Assembly (NCBI GenBank): GCA_036788835.1
Contig: DAIQMR010000020.1
Location: 1-46,894, forward strand
Source of the DNA: JALCSJ01 sp036788835
GTDB lineage: Bacteria; Bacillota; Negativicutes; Acidaminococcales; Acidaminococcaceae
Direction of reading: 5' to 3'
DNA: 46,894 nucleotides
Shown here: positions 15,632-23,896 of the stretch, piece by piece
Layout: each line of letters starts with the position of its first letter
How positions within the stretch are numbered: position 1 is the first letter of the stretch
Made by a program: the position numbers and the translations under genes
Notes under the pieces: generated by a model
Seen by the model: only the letters and a program-made list of their open reading frames with translations
What the model was told of the DNA's origin: nothing
The model's database searches: none

Positions 15632-17691
15632 TGAAAAAATTACTGTTTGAAATTGGCACAGCGGAAATGCCTGCTCAATATATGGATGGCATTTTATCAC
15701 AATATAAAGAACTGGTAGAAAAGAAATTAACGGGAGCAAGAATTGCCTTTGGTAATGTTAAAGTTTACGGCACACCGCGCCGTATGGCTTTTCTGGTTAA
15801 TGATTTGGCAGATAATCAGGCAGATGTTACAGAAGAGCACAAGGGACCTGCTCTGAAAATAGCTTTCAATGCAGAAGGGAAACCTTCCAAGGCAGCACAA
15901 GGCTTTGCCAGAGGCCAGGGCGTGGATGTAAATACCTTGGAGCAAAGAGATGGTTATGTTTTCGCCATTAAACATTTAAAGGGGCAGGACACTCCGGAAT
16001 TGCTGCCGGGAATATTGGACGATGTTATTCATTCTTTGAACTTCCCGAAAACCATGCGCTGGGCTGACTACGATTTCGGCTTTGTCCGTCCTATTCGCTG
16101 GATGGTTGCTTTACTGGATGACACGGTCATTCCCGTAGAAGTCAACGATGTAAAGACCACTAACCAGACCTGGGGCCATCGGGACCTAAGCAATAAGTTT
16201 ATTACCATTCCTACCGCAGGGGATTACGAAAAAGTCTTAAATGATAATTTTGTTATTGCAGACGTAGATAAACGCAGAGCCATGATTAAAGAAGAAGTAG
16301 AAAAAGTGGCTGCAGCAGAGGGCGGCAAGGCTGTTATTGAAAGTGGCCTTTTGGAAGAGGTTACTTATTTGGTAGAATATCCTACTGCTTTATGCGGTCA
16401 CATTGACGAAAAATATTTGCGTTTGCCGGAACCGGCAATCATTACACCCATGCGGGACCATCAGAGATATTTTCCCATGGTGGATGCCAGGGGCAAACTT
16501 ATGGCCAAATTCATCACTGTCCGCAATGGGGGCAAGGAGCATTTAGACATTGTGGCCCACGGTAATGAAAGAGTCCTGAGAGCACGTTTGGACGATGCTG
16601 TATTCTTCTTCGACAACGATAGAAAGAAGACTTTGGAACAGCATAGGGAAGCCTTGAAAGATGTTTCCTTCCAACGGGGCCTGGGCAATATGTACGAAAA
16701 GAGCGAGCGCCTGGTCGGTGCCGCCAAAGCTCTTCATTATGCTCTGGCAGCTAAATCCGACCTAGAAGATTTGGAACGGGCTGCCAAATTGTGCAAGGCT
16801 GACCTGGTAACCGGCATGGTTGTGGAGTTCACAGAACTCCAAGGCGTTATGGGCCGGGAATATGCATTGCTGGACGGTGAAAAACCTGCGGTTGCTCAGG
16901 ATATTTTTGAACACTATTTACCTCGTTTTGCCGGAGATATTTTGCCCCAAAGCGAAAATGGCCGTATTCTGGCCATTGTAGATAAAATAGACAATATTAC
17001 GGCTACCTTTAGCAGAGGAGAGGCACCTACCGGTTCTCAGGATCCTTTTGCCCTACGTCGTCAGGCCTTGGGGATTTTGAACATCATTTTAGAAGGCAAA
17101 ATGCACATCCCCATGATGAAATTAGTGGGCAGCGCCTTGTTCTTACTGAAGATAGATACCAAGCAAACTGCAGCTGTCCTCAAAGAGGTACTGGATTTCA
17201 TTAAAATGCGTCTCAAGAATATGCTGACAGAACAAGGGCTGCGCTATGATGTTATCGACGCAGTAATGGCTGATGATCGCAATACAGATATGTATGATAT
17301 CTATTTAAGGACTTTGGCTCTTAATGATTATGTAGAAACTGCTGAGGCCAAAGAACTGATTCAAGCGGGTACCCGTGTCTGCAACATTTGCAAGAATGCC
17401 TCTACCACAGCAGAAGTTAAAACGGAACTATTTAACACGCCGGAAGAAAAAAAACTGTATCAAGTAGTGAAAGCTGTTGACGAAAAAGTATTTCCTTTGG
17501 CGGCCAGGTACAAATACGACGAGTATTTAAAGGATTTGGTACCGTTAACACCTGTCATTAATAAATTCTTTGATGCAGTCATGATTATGGATAAAGACGA
17601 GGCTGTTAAGAACAACAGACTAGCCTTAGTACAAAGCGTCAAAGCTTTGCTAAACGGCGTAGGTGATATCTCGGTATTGGTAATGGTGTAA
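15631..17691 (+). CDS. glyS: Glycyl-tRNA synthetase beta subunit
   Basis: The beta chain (686 residues, normal length) of the tetrameric glycyl-tRNA synthetase, which binds the tRNA. It starts MKKLLFEIGTAEMPAQYM, very close to the family's LLxEIGtEElPa opening. Other matching blocks are KTMRWADYDFGFVRPIRW, TWGHRD, EYPTALCGHIDEKYLRLPEP, TPMRDHQRYFPM, RLDDAVFFFDNDRKK, and an HD-like region (LCKADLVTGMVVEFTELQGVMGREYA). The C-terminal anticodon-binding domain follows. It is coupled to glyQ by TAATG and followed by the terminator at 17731-17780. Confidence 0.98.
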   Translation: MKKLLFEIGTAEMPAQYMDGILSQYKELVEKKLTGARIAFGNVKVYGTPRRMAFLVNDLADNQADVTEEHKGPALKIAFNAEGKPSKAAQGFARGQGVDVNTLEQRDGYVFAIKHLKGQDTPELLPGILDDVIHSLNFPKTMRWADYDFGFVRPIRWMVALLDDTVIPVEVNDVKTTNQTWGHRDLSNKFITIPTAGDYEKVLNDNFVIADVDKRRAMIKEEVEKVAAAEGGKAVIESGLLEEVTYLVEYPTALCGHIDEKYLRLPEPAIITPMRDHQRYFPMVDARGKLMAKFITVRNGGKEHLDIVAHGNERVLRARLDDAVFFFDNDRKKTLEQHREALKDVSFQRGLGNMYEKSERLVGAAKALHYALAAKSDLEDLERAAKLCKADLVTGMVVEFTELQGVMGREYALLDGEKPAVAQDIFEHYLPRFAGDILPQSENGRILAIVDKIDNITATFSRGEAPTGSQDPFALRRQALGILNIILEGKMHIPMMKLVGSALFLLKIDTKQTAAVLKEVLDFIKMRLKNMLTEQGLRYDVIDAVMADDRNTDMYDIYLRTLALNDYVETAEAKELIQAGTRVCNICKNASTTAEVKTELFNTPEEKKLYQVVKAVDEKVFPLAARYKYDEYLKDLVPLTPVINKFFDAVMIMDKDEAVKNNRLALVQSVKALLNGVGDISVLVMV

Positions 17692-17730
17692 GTAACAACG
17701 ATGTAAAAGTGACAGTTATCTTTGTATTAT

Positions 17731-17780
17731 AAAGAGGCTGTGGCAATGACTATTTTGTCATTATGCTGCAGCCTTTTTTG
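17731..17780 (+). terminator. Terminator after glyS, same repeat family as 3957-4012
   Basis: AAAGAGGCTG... and ...CTGCAGCC arms enclose AATGACTATTTTGTCATT and end in six T. The core is identical to the reverse complement of the terminator at 3957-4012. Confidence 0.85.
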
Positions 17781-17844
17781 CATGAGAAAGAATGACCGCT
17801 GTGTCTTACATATCCAGAAAAGAAAAGTACACTTCTCTAGGTCA

Positions 17845-17893
17845 TTTTCAATATATGTCTTAAATTTTCTGAAAATTTAAAAGGATATTGAAA
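17845..17893. repeat. Nested inverted repeats upstream of the ppsA promoter
   Basis: TTAAATTTTC, T, then GAAAATTTAA (17860-17880) is a perfect 10-bp inverted repeat, framed by TTTCAATAT (17846-17854) and ATATTGAAA (17885-17893). It could be a cruciform or operator core; its right outer arm overlaps the -35. Confidence 0.5.
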
Positions 17894-17905
17894 GTATGAC
17901 ATATT
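17852..17905 (+). promoter_or_regulatory. Putative pair of CcpN-type operator boxes
   Basis: TATGACATATT (17895-17905) fits the published B. subtilis CcpN consensus TRTGHYATAYW at 11 of 11 positions, and lies in the promoter spacer. On the opposite strand, 17852-17862 reads TAAGACATATA, 10 of 11. A CcpN-like repressor is encoded two genes downstream. The consensus is recalled from the literature; binding is inferred. Confidence 0.6.
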
Positions 17906-17916
17906 GGTGATATAGT
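17888..17916 (+). promoter_or_regulatory. Promoter of ppsA
   Basis: TTGAAA (17888-17893), 17-base spacer, TATAGT (17911-17916). A CcpN-type box fills the spacer. The 5' UTR then has an imperfect hairpin (ACACTATATTC near 17919 with GAATAGTGT near 17944) ahead of the SD. Confidence 0.75.
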
Positions 17917-17971
17917 ATACACTATATTCAAGGAATTGGATATGAATAGTGTACATTAAAGGAGAGCTAAC

Positions 17972-20362
17972 ATGGACAAGTCTAAAGAGTATTTACTTTG
18001 GTTTGAGCAATTGGAAAGAAAAGATGTAGAACTGGTAGGAGGCAAATCTTCTTCTTTGGGAGAATTAACCTCTAAGACTGATGTACCGGTACCTTACGGC
18101 TTCGCCACTACTGCCTATGCCTACAGATATTTCATGAAGGAGACGGGCCTGGATGCGAAACTGCGCACTATGCTGGCAGAGCTTACTGACGTAGAAAACA
18201 GTGAGCTATTGGCAGAAGTATGCTCCGGCATTCGTAAGGCTATTATGAACGAAGAAATGCCTCAGGATCTGCAAAAGGCTATCAGTGACGCCTATAAAGA
18301 ACTGGGTCAAAAGATGCACGAAAATGCCCCCTATGTGGCAGTCCGTTCCAGTGCCACAGCCGAAGACCTGCCTGATGCCAGCTTTGCCGGCCAGCAGGAT
18401 ACATATCTGAATATCCAAGGGGCAAAAAATGTTATTGCCAAAGTTAAAGAATGCTATGCTTCCTGTTTCACCGACAGAGCTGTTTACTATCGGGAAAAAC
18501 AAGGCTATGACCATCTGTCCCTAGCTCTTAGTGCTGTTATACAAATGATGGTATTTTCCAAAGCCGCCGGTGTTATGTTCACTGTGAACGTGGCCAACGG
18601 TGATGACAAAAACATTATGATTGAAGGTGCCTATGGGCTGGGCGAATATGTAGTAGGCGGCACTGTTACTCCCGACAGCTATATTATTTCTAAAGACGAT
18701 ATGAAGATTTTGTCCGTTACTGTTAATGAACAGGATGTTATGCTCATTCGCAAGAAAGGCGGGGACTGCGAAGAAGTCAAGGTTCCTAAAGAGCTGCAAA
18801 AGAAACAGACCCTAACCAATGAGCAAATTCTCGAATTAGCCGGTTATGCCAAGAAAATCGAAAAACACTATGGCTGCTATATGGATATGGAATGGGGCAT
18901 TGACGAAAGGGACAATAAAGTATGGCTGCTCCAAGCCCGTCCTGAGACTGTATGGTCCAGAAGAAATAAAGAAAAGAAGGGGACTAATGTGACTAAAACT
19001 GCTAAGGATGTTAAACGTACTGTAATTATAAAAGGTTTACCTGCCAGCCCCGGTTCCGGCAGCGGCAAGGCCCATGTGATTTTAGACCCTGCGGATATCG
19101 ACCAATTCAAGTCGGGAGAAATTCTGGTTACGGAAATGACTGCCCCTGACTGGGTACCTGCCATGAAGAAAGCCAAAGCCATTGTTACCGACAGCGGCGG
19201 TATGACCTGCCACGCTTCTATTGTCAGCCGTGAACTGGGCATTCCTTGTATCGTAGGTACCAAGAGTCGTGGTGCTGCTGCAACCTCCACCATTAAAGAC
19301 GGTCAGGAAATCACTGTAGCTGCTACCGATGGTATTGTCTACGAAGGCATTATTGAAGATGAAGCTCCTCAAGCAGCAGCAGTCGTAGGTGTAGGTGCTC
19401 CTGCCGCTGAAACTGTGCCTGTAACAGGTACCAAGATTTACATGAACTTAGGTGACCCGGATCTGGCCAAGAAATATTCAGCTCTTCCTTGCGATGGCAT
19501 TGGTTTGATGCGTGAGGAATTCATCTGGACTACATACATTCATAAACACCCCCTGTATCTTATCGAATCCGGTCATCCGGAAGAAGTTGTGGACCAACTG
19601 GCCGAAGGCTTTAGAAAAGTTTGCGCCGCCATGGCTCCCAGGCCGGTCACTCTACGGTTCAGCGATTTTAAATCAAGCGAATACAGGGACCTGACCGGAG
19701 GAGACAAGTTCGAACCTCATGAACCAAGTGCTCTTTTAGGCTGGCGCGGTGCTTCCCGCTACTATGATCCTAAATATACCGCCGCCTTCCGTCTGGAAAT
19801 TGCTGCTGTGCGCAAAGTCAGAGAAGAATACGGCCTGAAAAATTTAAATGTCATGATTCCTTTCTGCCGCACTGTAGCTGAAGCGGAAAAAGTAGTAGGC
19901 ATTATGGCTGAAGAAGGGCTCCACAGAGGACCTGATTTTAAGGTTTGGTTAATGGCGGAAATTCCTGCCAATATTATTCTGGCAGACCAATTTAATAAAT
20001 TTGTGGATGGCTATTCCATCGGCTCCAATGACTTGACTATGCTATTATTAGGCTGCGACAGAGACAATGACACTATTTCTCATCTGTTTGACGAGCGCAA
20101 TTTGGCTGTGCGCCGTGCTGTGAGACATTTAATTGAAGTAGCTCACAAAGCCAACAAGACCGTGTCTATCTGTGGGCAGGCTCCCAGTGTATACCCGGAA
20201 TTTGCCGAATATCTTGTTAAGGCCGGCATTGACAGCCTATCAGTAAATCCTGATACCGTAGTCTTTACCAAGAAGATGGTAGCTCAAGTAGAACAAAAAA
20301 TTCTGTTGGACAAATTAACAGGAAAAGGCAGAGTACAGGACGAAGAAGAATTAAAGTGGTAA
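17972..20362 (+). CDS. ppsA: Phosphoenolpyruvate synthase
   Basis: Converts pyruvate + ATP + water to PEP + AMP + phosphate, the entry step of gluconeogenesis from pyruvate or lactate. 796 residues, the length of PEP synthase (about 790) rather than pyruvate phosphate dikinase (about 875). The N-terminal ATP-grasp domain contains VAVRSSATAEDLPDASFAGQQ. The swivelling phosphohistidine domain contains GGMTCHASIVSRELGIPC with catalytic H414 and the regulatory Thr at 412. The C-terminal TIM barrel contains LMREEF, TLRFSDFKSSEY and the catalytic Cys at 734 (SICGQAPS). AAAGGAG precedes ATG. The two genes that follow encode its likely transcriptional (CcpN-like) and post-translational (DUF299) regulators. 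Confidence 0.95.
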   Translation: MDKSKEYLLWFEQLERKDVELVGGKSSSLGELTSKTDVPVPYGFATTAYAYRYFMKETGLDAKLRTMLAELTDVENSELLAEVCSGIRKAIMNEEMPQDLQKAISDAYKELGQKMHENAPYVAVRSSATAEDLPDASFAGQQDTYLNIQGAKNVIAKVKECYASCFTDRAVYYREKQGYDHLSLALSAVIQMMVFSKAAGVMFTVNVANGDDKNIMIEGAYGLGEYVVGGTVTPDSYIISKDDMKILSVTVNEQDVMLIRKKGGDCEEVKVPKELQKKQTLTNEQILELAGYAKKIEKHYGCYMDMEWGIDERDNKVWLLQARPETVWSRRNKEKKGTNVTKTAKDVKRTVIIKGLPASPGSGSGKAHVILDPADIDQFKSGEILVTEMTAPDWVPAMKKAKAIVTDSGGMTCHASIVSRELGIPCIVGTKSRGAAATSTIKDGQEITVAATDGIVYEGIIEDEAPQAAAVVGVGAPAAETVPVTGTKIYMNLGDPDLAKKYSALPCDGIGLMREEFIWTTYIHKHPLYLIESGHPEEVVDQLAEGFRKVCAAMAPRPVTLRFSDFKSSEYRDLTGGDKFEPHEPSALLGWRGASRYYDPKYTAAFRLEIAAVRKVREEYGLKNLNVMIPFCRTVAEAEKVVGIMAEEGLHRGPDFKVWLMAEIPANIILADQFNKFVDGYSIGSNDLTMLLLGCDRDNDTISHLFDERNLAVRRAVRHLIEVAHKANKTVSICGQAPSVYPEFAEYLVKAGIDSLSVNPDTVVFTKKMVAQVEQKILLDKLTGKGRVQDEEELKW

Positions 20363-20390
20363 AATAGAGGTAATTTCCCAGCAGCACTGA

Positions 20391-20408
20391 AAGGGGGTAA
20401 CTCCTATT
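20391..20408 (+). promoter_or_regulatory. Ribosome-binding site with apparent AUU start for the CcpN-like gene
   Basis: AAGGGGG (20391-20397) then an eight-base spacer then ATT (20406). The frame is open only from after TGA 20388-20390, and contains no ATG, GTG or TTG before the conserved region. Confidence 0.65.
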
Positions 20409-21047
20409 TCTCTTTCCGAAAGACAAAAACATATAGCCGAGATTGTTCGGGTGGACGGACCTATAACCGGGGAACATATCGCCCGGGAGCTGGGCCTGAC
20501 CAGGGCGGCCCTCCGCTCGGATCTGGCTATCCTGATTATGAGCGGCATTTTGGATGCCAGACCAAGAGTGGGATATTATTATACGGGCAAAAGTACTTTA
20601 GGATTGCTTCAGGAAGAAATTTCTGATATTCTTGTAGGAGACATTCAGTCCGTCCCCATTGTTTTGGACAATAAGAAAAGCGCCCAGGATGCTATCGTTA
20701 CTATGTTTCTGGAAGATGTGGGAACGATTTTCATCGTAGACCAAAAGGGCTTCTTGGAGGGAATCGTTTCCCGCAAAGATCTCCTAAAAGCTTCCATGAA
20801 TCAAGGAACCGATCTTCACACTATTCCCATTGCTATGGTTATGACCCCTCTTACGAAAATTGTTACTGTTGAGGCGAATGCATCTGCTGCAGCTGCAGCA
20901 CGCATTCTCATTGACAATGAGGTTGACTGTCTGCCGGTAGTGCAGTATGTGAATGGTAATGAACGGAAAATGAAACTTAAAGGCCGTATTACCAAAACCA
21001 ACTTTACCAGATTATTGGTAGATTTGGCCGAAGGAAAAAGGAGGTAA
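20406..21047 (+). CDS. ccpN: CcpN-like transcriptional repressor (HTH + two CBS domains)
   Basis: A 213-residue regulator. In B. subtilis CcpN represses gluconeogenic genes on glycolytic carbon and senses ATP/ADP through its CBS domains. The N-terminal HTH reads LSERQKHIAEIVRVDGPITG then LGLTRAALRSDLAILIMSG, closely matching CcpN (ITGEHIA, ARPRVGYYYTGK). Two CBS motifs follow (MFLEDVGTIFIVD; RILIDNEVDCLPVV). The similarity extends upstream of the first GTG (20451), and the only SD-spaced codon there is ATT 20406; starting at GTG would remove the first HTH helix. The gene sits 43 bases after ppsA, and its stop overlaps the SD region of the next gene. It probably controls ppsA through the boxes at 17852-17905. 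Confidence 0.88.
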   Translation: MSLSERQKHIAEIVRVDGPITGEHIARELGLTRAALRSDLAILIMSGILDARPRVGYYYTGKSTLGLLQEEISDILVGDIQSVPIVLDNKKSAQDAIVTMFLEDVGTIFIVDQKGFLEGIVSRKDLLKASMNQGTDLHTIPIAMVMTPLTKIVTVEANASAAAAARILIDNEVDCLPVVQYVNGNERKMKLKGRITKTNFTRLLVDLAEGKRR

Positions 21048-21055
21048 TTATTATA
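21037..21055 (+). promoter_or_regulatory. Ribosome-binding site with apparent AUU/AUA start for the DUF299 gene
   Basis: A perfect AAAGGAGG (21037-21044) is followed by ATT at 21050 (spacing 5) and ATA at 21053 (spacing 8). No ATG, GTG or TTG lies in frame until 21113, well inside the conserved domain. Confidence 0.65.
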
Positions 21056-21877
21056 ACCAAGGCTCCTATTATTTATGCTATCAGCGATTCCGTAGGAGAA
21101 ACATCTGAGTCAGTGGTCAAGGCCACTGCCAGCCAGTTTGTTCAGGAAAAGTTTGATATTATTCGCATTCCCTATGTAAAAAACGTGGAACAAATCAACA
21201 AAATAGTCCAGGAAGCAAAGGACAATAATGCCATAATTTGCTATACCATCGTATCCCCGGAAATGCGGGAAGCCATTGCCCAAAGAGCTTTGGAACAAGA
21301 TGTGGAAGTGGTTGATATTCTGGGACCCATGCTCAAGGCCATTGAAAAGACCAGCGGGCTGGTGCCCAAAAACCAACCGGGCCTTATTCACGCCTTGGAT
21401 CACGAGTATTTTAAGCGGGTGGCCGCCATTGAATTCGCTATTAAATATGATGATGGCAAAAATCCCTGGGGCCTGCTGAAGGCAGATTTAGTGATTATTG
21501 GTGTATCCAGAACATCCAAGACGCCTCTGTCCATGTATCTGGCAAATAAGCAGCTGAAAGTGGCCAATGTACCCTTGGTTCCGGAAATTCCCCCACCGGA
21601 GGAATTGTTTAAGGTTCCGCCTAAAAGAGTTATTGGGTTGTTAATCGACCCTCATAAGCTTAACGAGATTCGTATAGCCCGCCTGAAAGCTATGGGACTG
21701 GAAGATGGGGCTAATTATGCAGACCTTAAGCGTATTGACGAAGAACTGGACTATGCCAAGGCCATTATGCAGCGCATTCACTGCCAAATCATCAATGTGT
21801 CCAACCGGGCCATTGAAGAAACGGCCAGCATGGTACTGGAATATTTGCGCAAGAACTTTTCTGACTACCAAAATTAA
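21050..21877 (+). CDS. ppsR: PEP synthase regulatory kinase/phosphorylase (DUF299, PpsR/YqfL type)
   Basis: A bifunctional enzyme that phosphorylates (with ADP) and dephosphorylates the Thr two residues before the catalytic His of PEP synthase or PPDK, switching it off and on. About 275 residues, the normal length. The N-terminus IIYAISDSVGETSESVVKA is the family hallmark and lies upstream of the first GTG (21113), so the real start must be the ATT/ATA behind the SD at 21037-21044. The ADP-binding P-loop-like motif is GVSRTSKTPLSMYLA, followed by VPLVPEIPPPEELF and IGLLIDPHKL. The target residue T412 is present in the PpsA encoded two genes upstream. It is close-coupled to the CcpN-like gene (stop TAA 21045-21047). 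Confidence 0.93.
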   Translation: MITKAPIIYAISDSVGETSESVVKATASQFVQEKFDIIRIPYVKNVEQINKIVQEAKDNNAIICYTIVSPEMREAIAQRALEQDVEVVDILGPMLKAIEKTSGLVPKNQPGLIHALDHEYFKRVAAIEFAIKYDDGKNPWGLLKADLVIIGVSRTSKTPLSMYLANKQLKVANVPLVPEIPPPEELFKVPPKRVIGLLIDPHKLNEIRIARLKAMGLEDGANYADLKRIDEELDYAKAIMQRIHCQIINVSNRAIEETASMVLEYLRKNFSDYQN

Positions 21878-21923
21878 AAAATAACTAAAATTATACAGGC
21901 GGCTAAAAAATAGCTTCTGCATA

Positions 21924-21995
21924 ACAAAAGGGACAGGTTTCTTTGTGGTGCCTCAGGGTTTTCCGGGGTGTGATAAAGGGACTTGTCCCTTTTGT
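21924..21995. repeat. 72-bp long inverted repeat, terminator-like
   Basis: ACAAAAGGGACAGGT (21924-21938) pairs at 14 of 15 positions with ACTTGTCCCTTTTGT (21981-21995); the 42-base interior can fold further (CTTT/AAAG). It lies between the DUF299 gene and dnaG. It may end the ppsA operon or be a dispersed repeat. Confidence 0.6.
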
Positions 21996-22066
21996 CATAA
22001 AAAAGAGGACATTTGCCGGTCGGTGGCGAAATAAGTAGTATAAGAAGATAATAGGATGTTGATCTC

Positions 22067-23896
22067 ATGGAAGATATGAAGGAAAAATACGAAAACTTCA
22101 AAGAGCAGGTGAGAAGCCAGGCTGAAATCGTCAGAGTGGTGTCTCAGTACGTGGCCCTTAAGAAAAAAGGAGGCCGTTATTGGGGCTGTTGTCCTTTTCA
22201 CAGCGAGAAAACCCCTTCTTTCACCGTGGATGAGAGCAAGGGACTTTTCCATTGCTTTGGCTGCGGAGCGGGGGGGGACGTTTTTACCTTTGTTATGAAG
22301 GAGGAAAATGTTACCTTTCCCGAGGCTTTGAAGATTTTGGCCAATAAATTCAATATTCCTATACCGGAAAGGGAAAAAACTCCCGGAGAGATAGCCAGGG
22401 ACAAGGAAGCCAAGGAGATTTACGAAGTTAATGAATTAGCTGCAAAATTCTTCCGGTCCTGTCTGATTAATACAACTTATGGACATACCGGAATCACTTA
22501 TTTGACCAATAGAGGTATTACCAAGGAGATTATAGATCAATTCGGTATGGGTATGGCTCCGCCTGATTTCAACAAACTCCATCAGGCATTAGAAAAGAAG
22601 GGCATTAAAGAAACTGTTATCGTTAAGGCTGGATTGGCTAATTCCAGGGGAAAAGGCGGCATCTATGATAAATTCCGAGGACGTATCATGATTCCCATCC
22701 GGGATGCCAGAGGCAGGGTAGTTGGTTTTACCGGCCGGGTTCTGGATGCGGCAGCCTCTCCTGCTAAATACATGAATACGGGAGATACGCCTTGGTTTCA
22801 TAAGGGAAACATACTTTTTGGCCTGGATACGGCCTTAAAAGCAATAAGAAGCCATAAACAGGTGATTGTAGTGGAAGGACATATGGATGCTATCAGCCTC
22901 CACGCTGCCGGCATAGATTGGTCCGTGGCTTCCATGGGGACGGCTTTTACGGAAAAACAGGCGGAAATGATTAAGCGGCTGGCTCCGGAAGTGGTTTTCT
23001 CCTTTGACAGTGATGCGGCGGGGAAAAATGCCGCCATGCGGGCCATTCCCATTGCTGCTGCCGTAGGTCTAAAGGTTAAAATAATGCATGTGACCGATGG
23101 TAAGGACCCGGATGATTTCGTTCGGAAGCACGGCAAGGAAGCCTTTCAGCAGCTCATAAACGGTGCATTAGGGGGTACGGACTACGAAGTAGAAACCACA
23201 CTGGCTGCCTATAATACAGATGACCTGTCAGGAAAGGTCGAGGCAGTATCTCATGTTTTGCCATTTTTCTTAGACTGTCCCAGCGATGTAGAAGTGGGTG
23301 AACGCATCAGGAATCTGGCACGGCGGTTGACTATAGACGAAGGCCTGATTCAGAGTGAATACAGAAAAATCCTGCGCAAAAAACGTCGGGAAGACTTTGT
23401 GCCAACGGTGAGTATTACCAGGCCCAAGGTAGTCAGCGCAACGGAACAGGCCGAAAGACATGTAATTTTTGCCTTATTAGCAGGAATTTCGCCCCAAAAG
23501 TCGAACTATAATATCGGGGAAGATATTTTTACGGAGGCAGCCCGGAAAGAAATATTCAATAAACTTCAAGGGCAGGATTTTACCAAGGGGAAAGACAAGG
23601 CAGCAGGGCTTTTTGAAGTCCTTTCTCCTGACGGAGCTTCAGAACTGACTAATATTTTGCAGCTGGATTTGCCGGAAGACAGTTTGCCTAAGATTTTGCC
23701 GGACTGTTTATACCAGTTGAAGGTGGCTGCTTTGGAGAGAGAGTTTCAGCAGCATAGTAAGTTAGCTGCGGAATATGAAAAAGCTCAAAATAATGCATTT
23801 CTGCAAGAGTTGGAGATTTGTCAGCACATCAAAAATGAAATTAGAGCACTTAGCTTAAACAAATCAATCAATTTGCAGAAAGGAGGGAACGCCTAA
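22067..23896 (+). CDS. dnaG: DNA primase
   Basis: Makes RNA primers for lagging-strand synthesis. 609 residues, a normal length. The zinc-binding domain has C-P-F-H then CFGCG (about 40-67, CPFHSEKTPSFTV, LFHCFGCGAGGDVF). The RNA-polymerase/TOPRIM core has GRIMIPIRDARGRVVGFTGR, VVEGHMDAISLHAAG and VVFSFDSDAAGKNAA with the metal-binding acidic residues. A C-terminal helicase-binding domain follows. The SD is weak and either ATG 22067 or ATG 22076 could be used. The stop overlaps the rpoD ATG (TAATG at 23894-23898), giving the classic dnaG-rpoD macromolecular-synthesis operon, here without rpsU. Confidence 0.97.
   Translation: MEDMKEKYENFKEQVRSQAEIVRVVSQYVALKKKGGRYWGCCPFHSEKTPSFTVDESKGLFHCFGCGAGGDVFTFVMKEENVTFPEALKILANKFNIPIPEREKTPGEIARDKEAKEIYEVNELAAKFFRSCLINTTYGHTGITYLTNRGITKEIIDQFGMGMAPPDFNKLHQALEKKGIKETVIVKAGLANSRGKGGIYDKFRGRIMIPIRDARGRVVGFTGRVLDAAASPAKYMNTGDTPWFHKGNILFGLDTALKAIRSHKQVIVVEGHMDAISLHAAGIDWSVASMGTAFTEKQAEMIKRLAPEVVFSFDSDAAGKNAAMRAIPIAAAVGLKVKIMHVTDGKDPDDFVRKHGKEAFQQLINGALGGTDYEVETTLAAYNTDDLSGKVEAVSHVLPFFLDCPSDVEVGERIRNLARRLTIDEGLIQSEYRKILRKKRREDFVPTVSITRPKVVSATEQAERHVIFALLAGISPQKSNYNIGEDIFTEAARKEIFNKLQGQDFTKGKDKAAGLFEVLSPDGASELTNILQLDLPEDSLPKILPDCLYQLKVAALEREFQQHSKLAAEYEKAQNNAFLQELEICQHIKNEIRALSLNKSINLQKGGNA

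Noticed and set aside
20451..20453. GTG as start of the CcpN-like gene
   Set aside because: It would cut off the first helix of the conserved HTH and has no SD at a proper distance.
21113..21115. GTG as start of the DUF299 regulator
   Set aside because: The hallmark ISDSVGETSE lies upstream in frame, behind a perfect SD.
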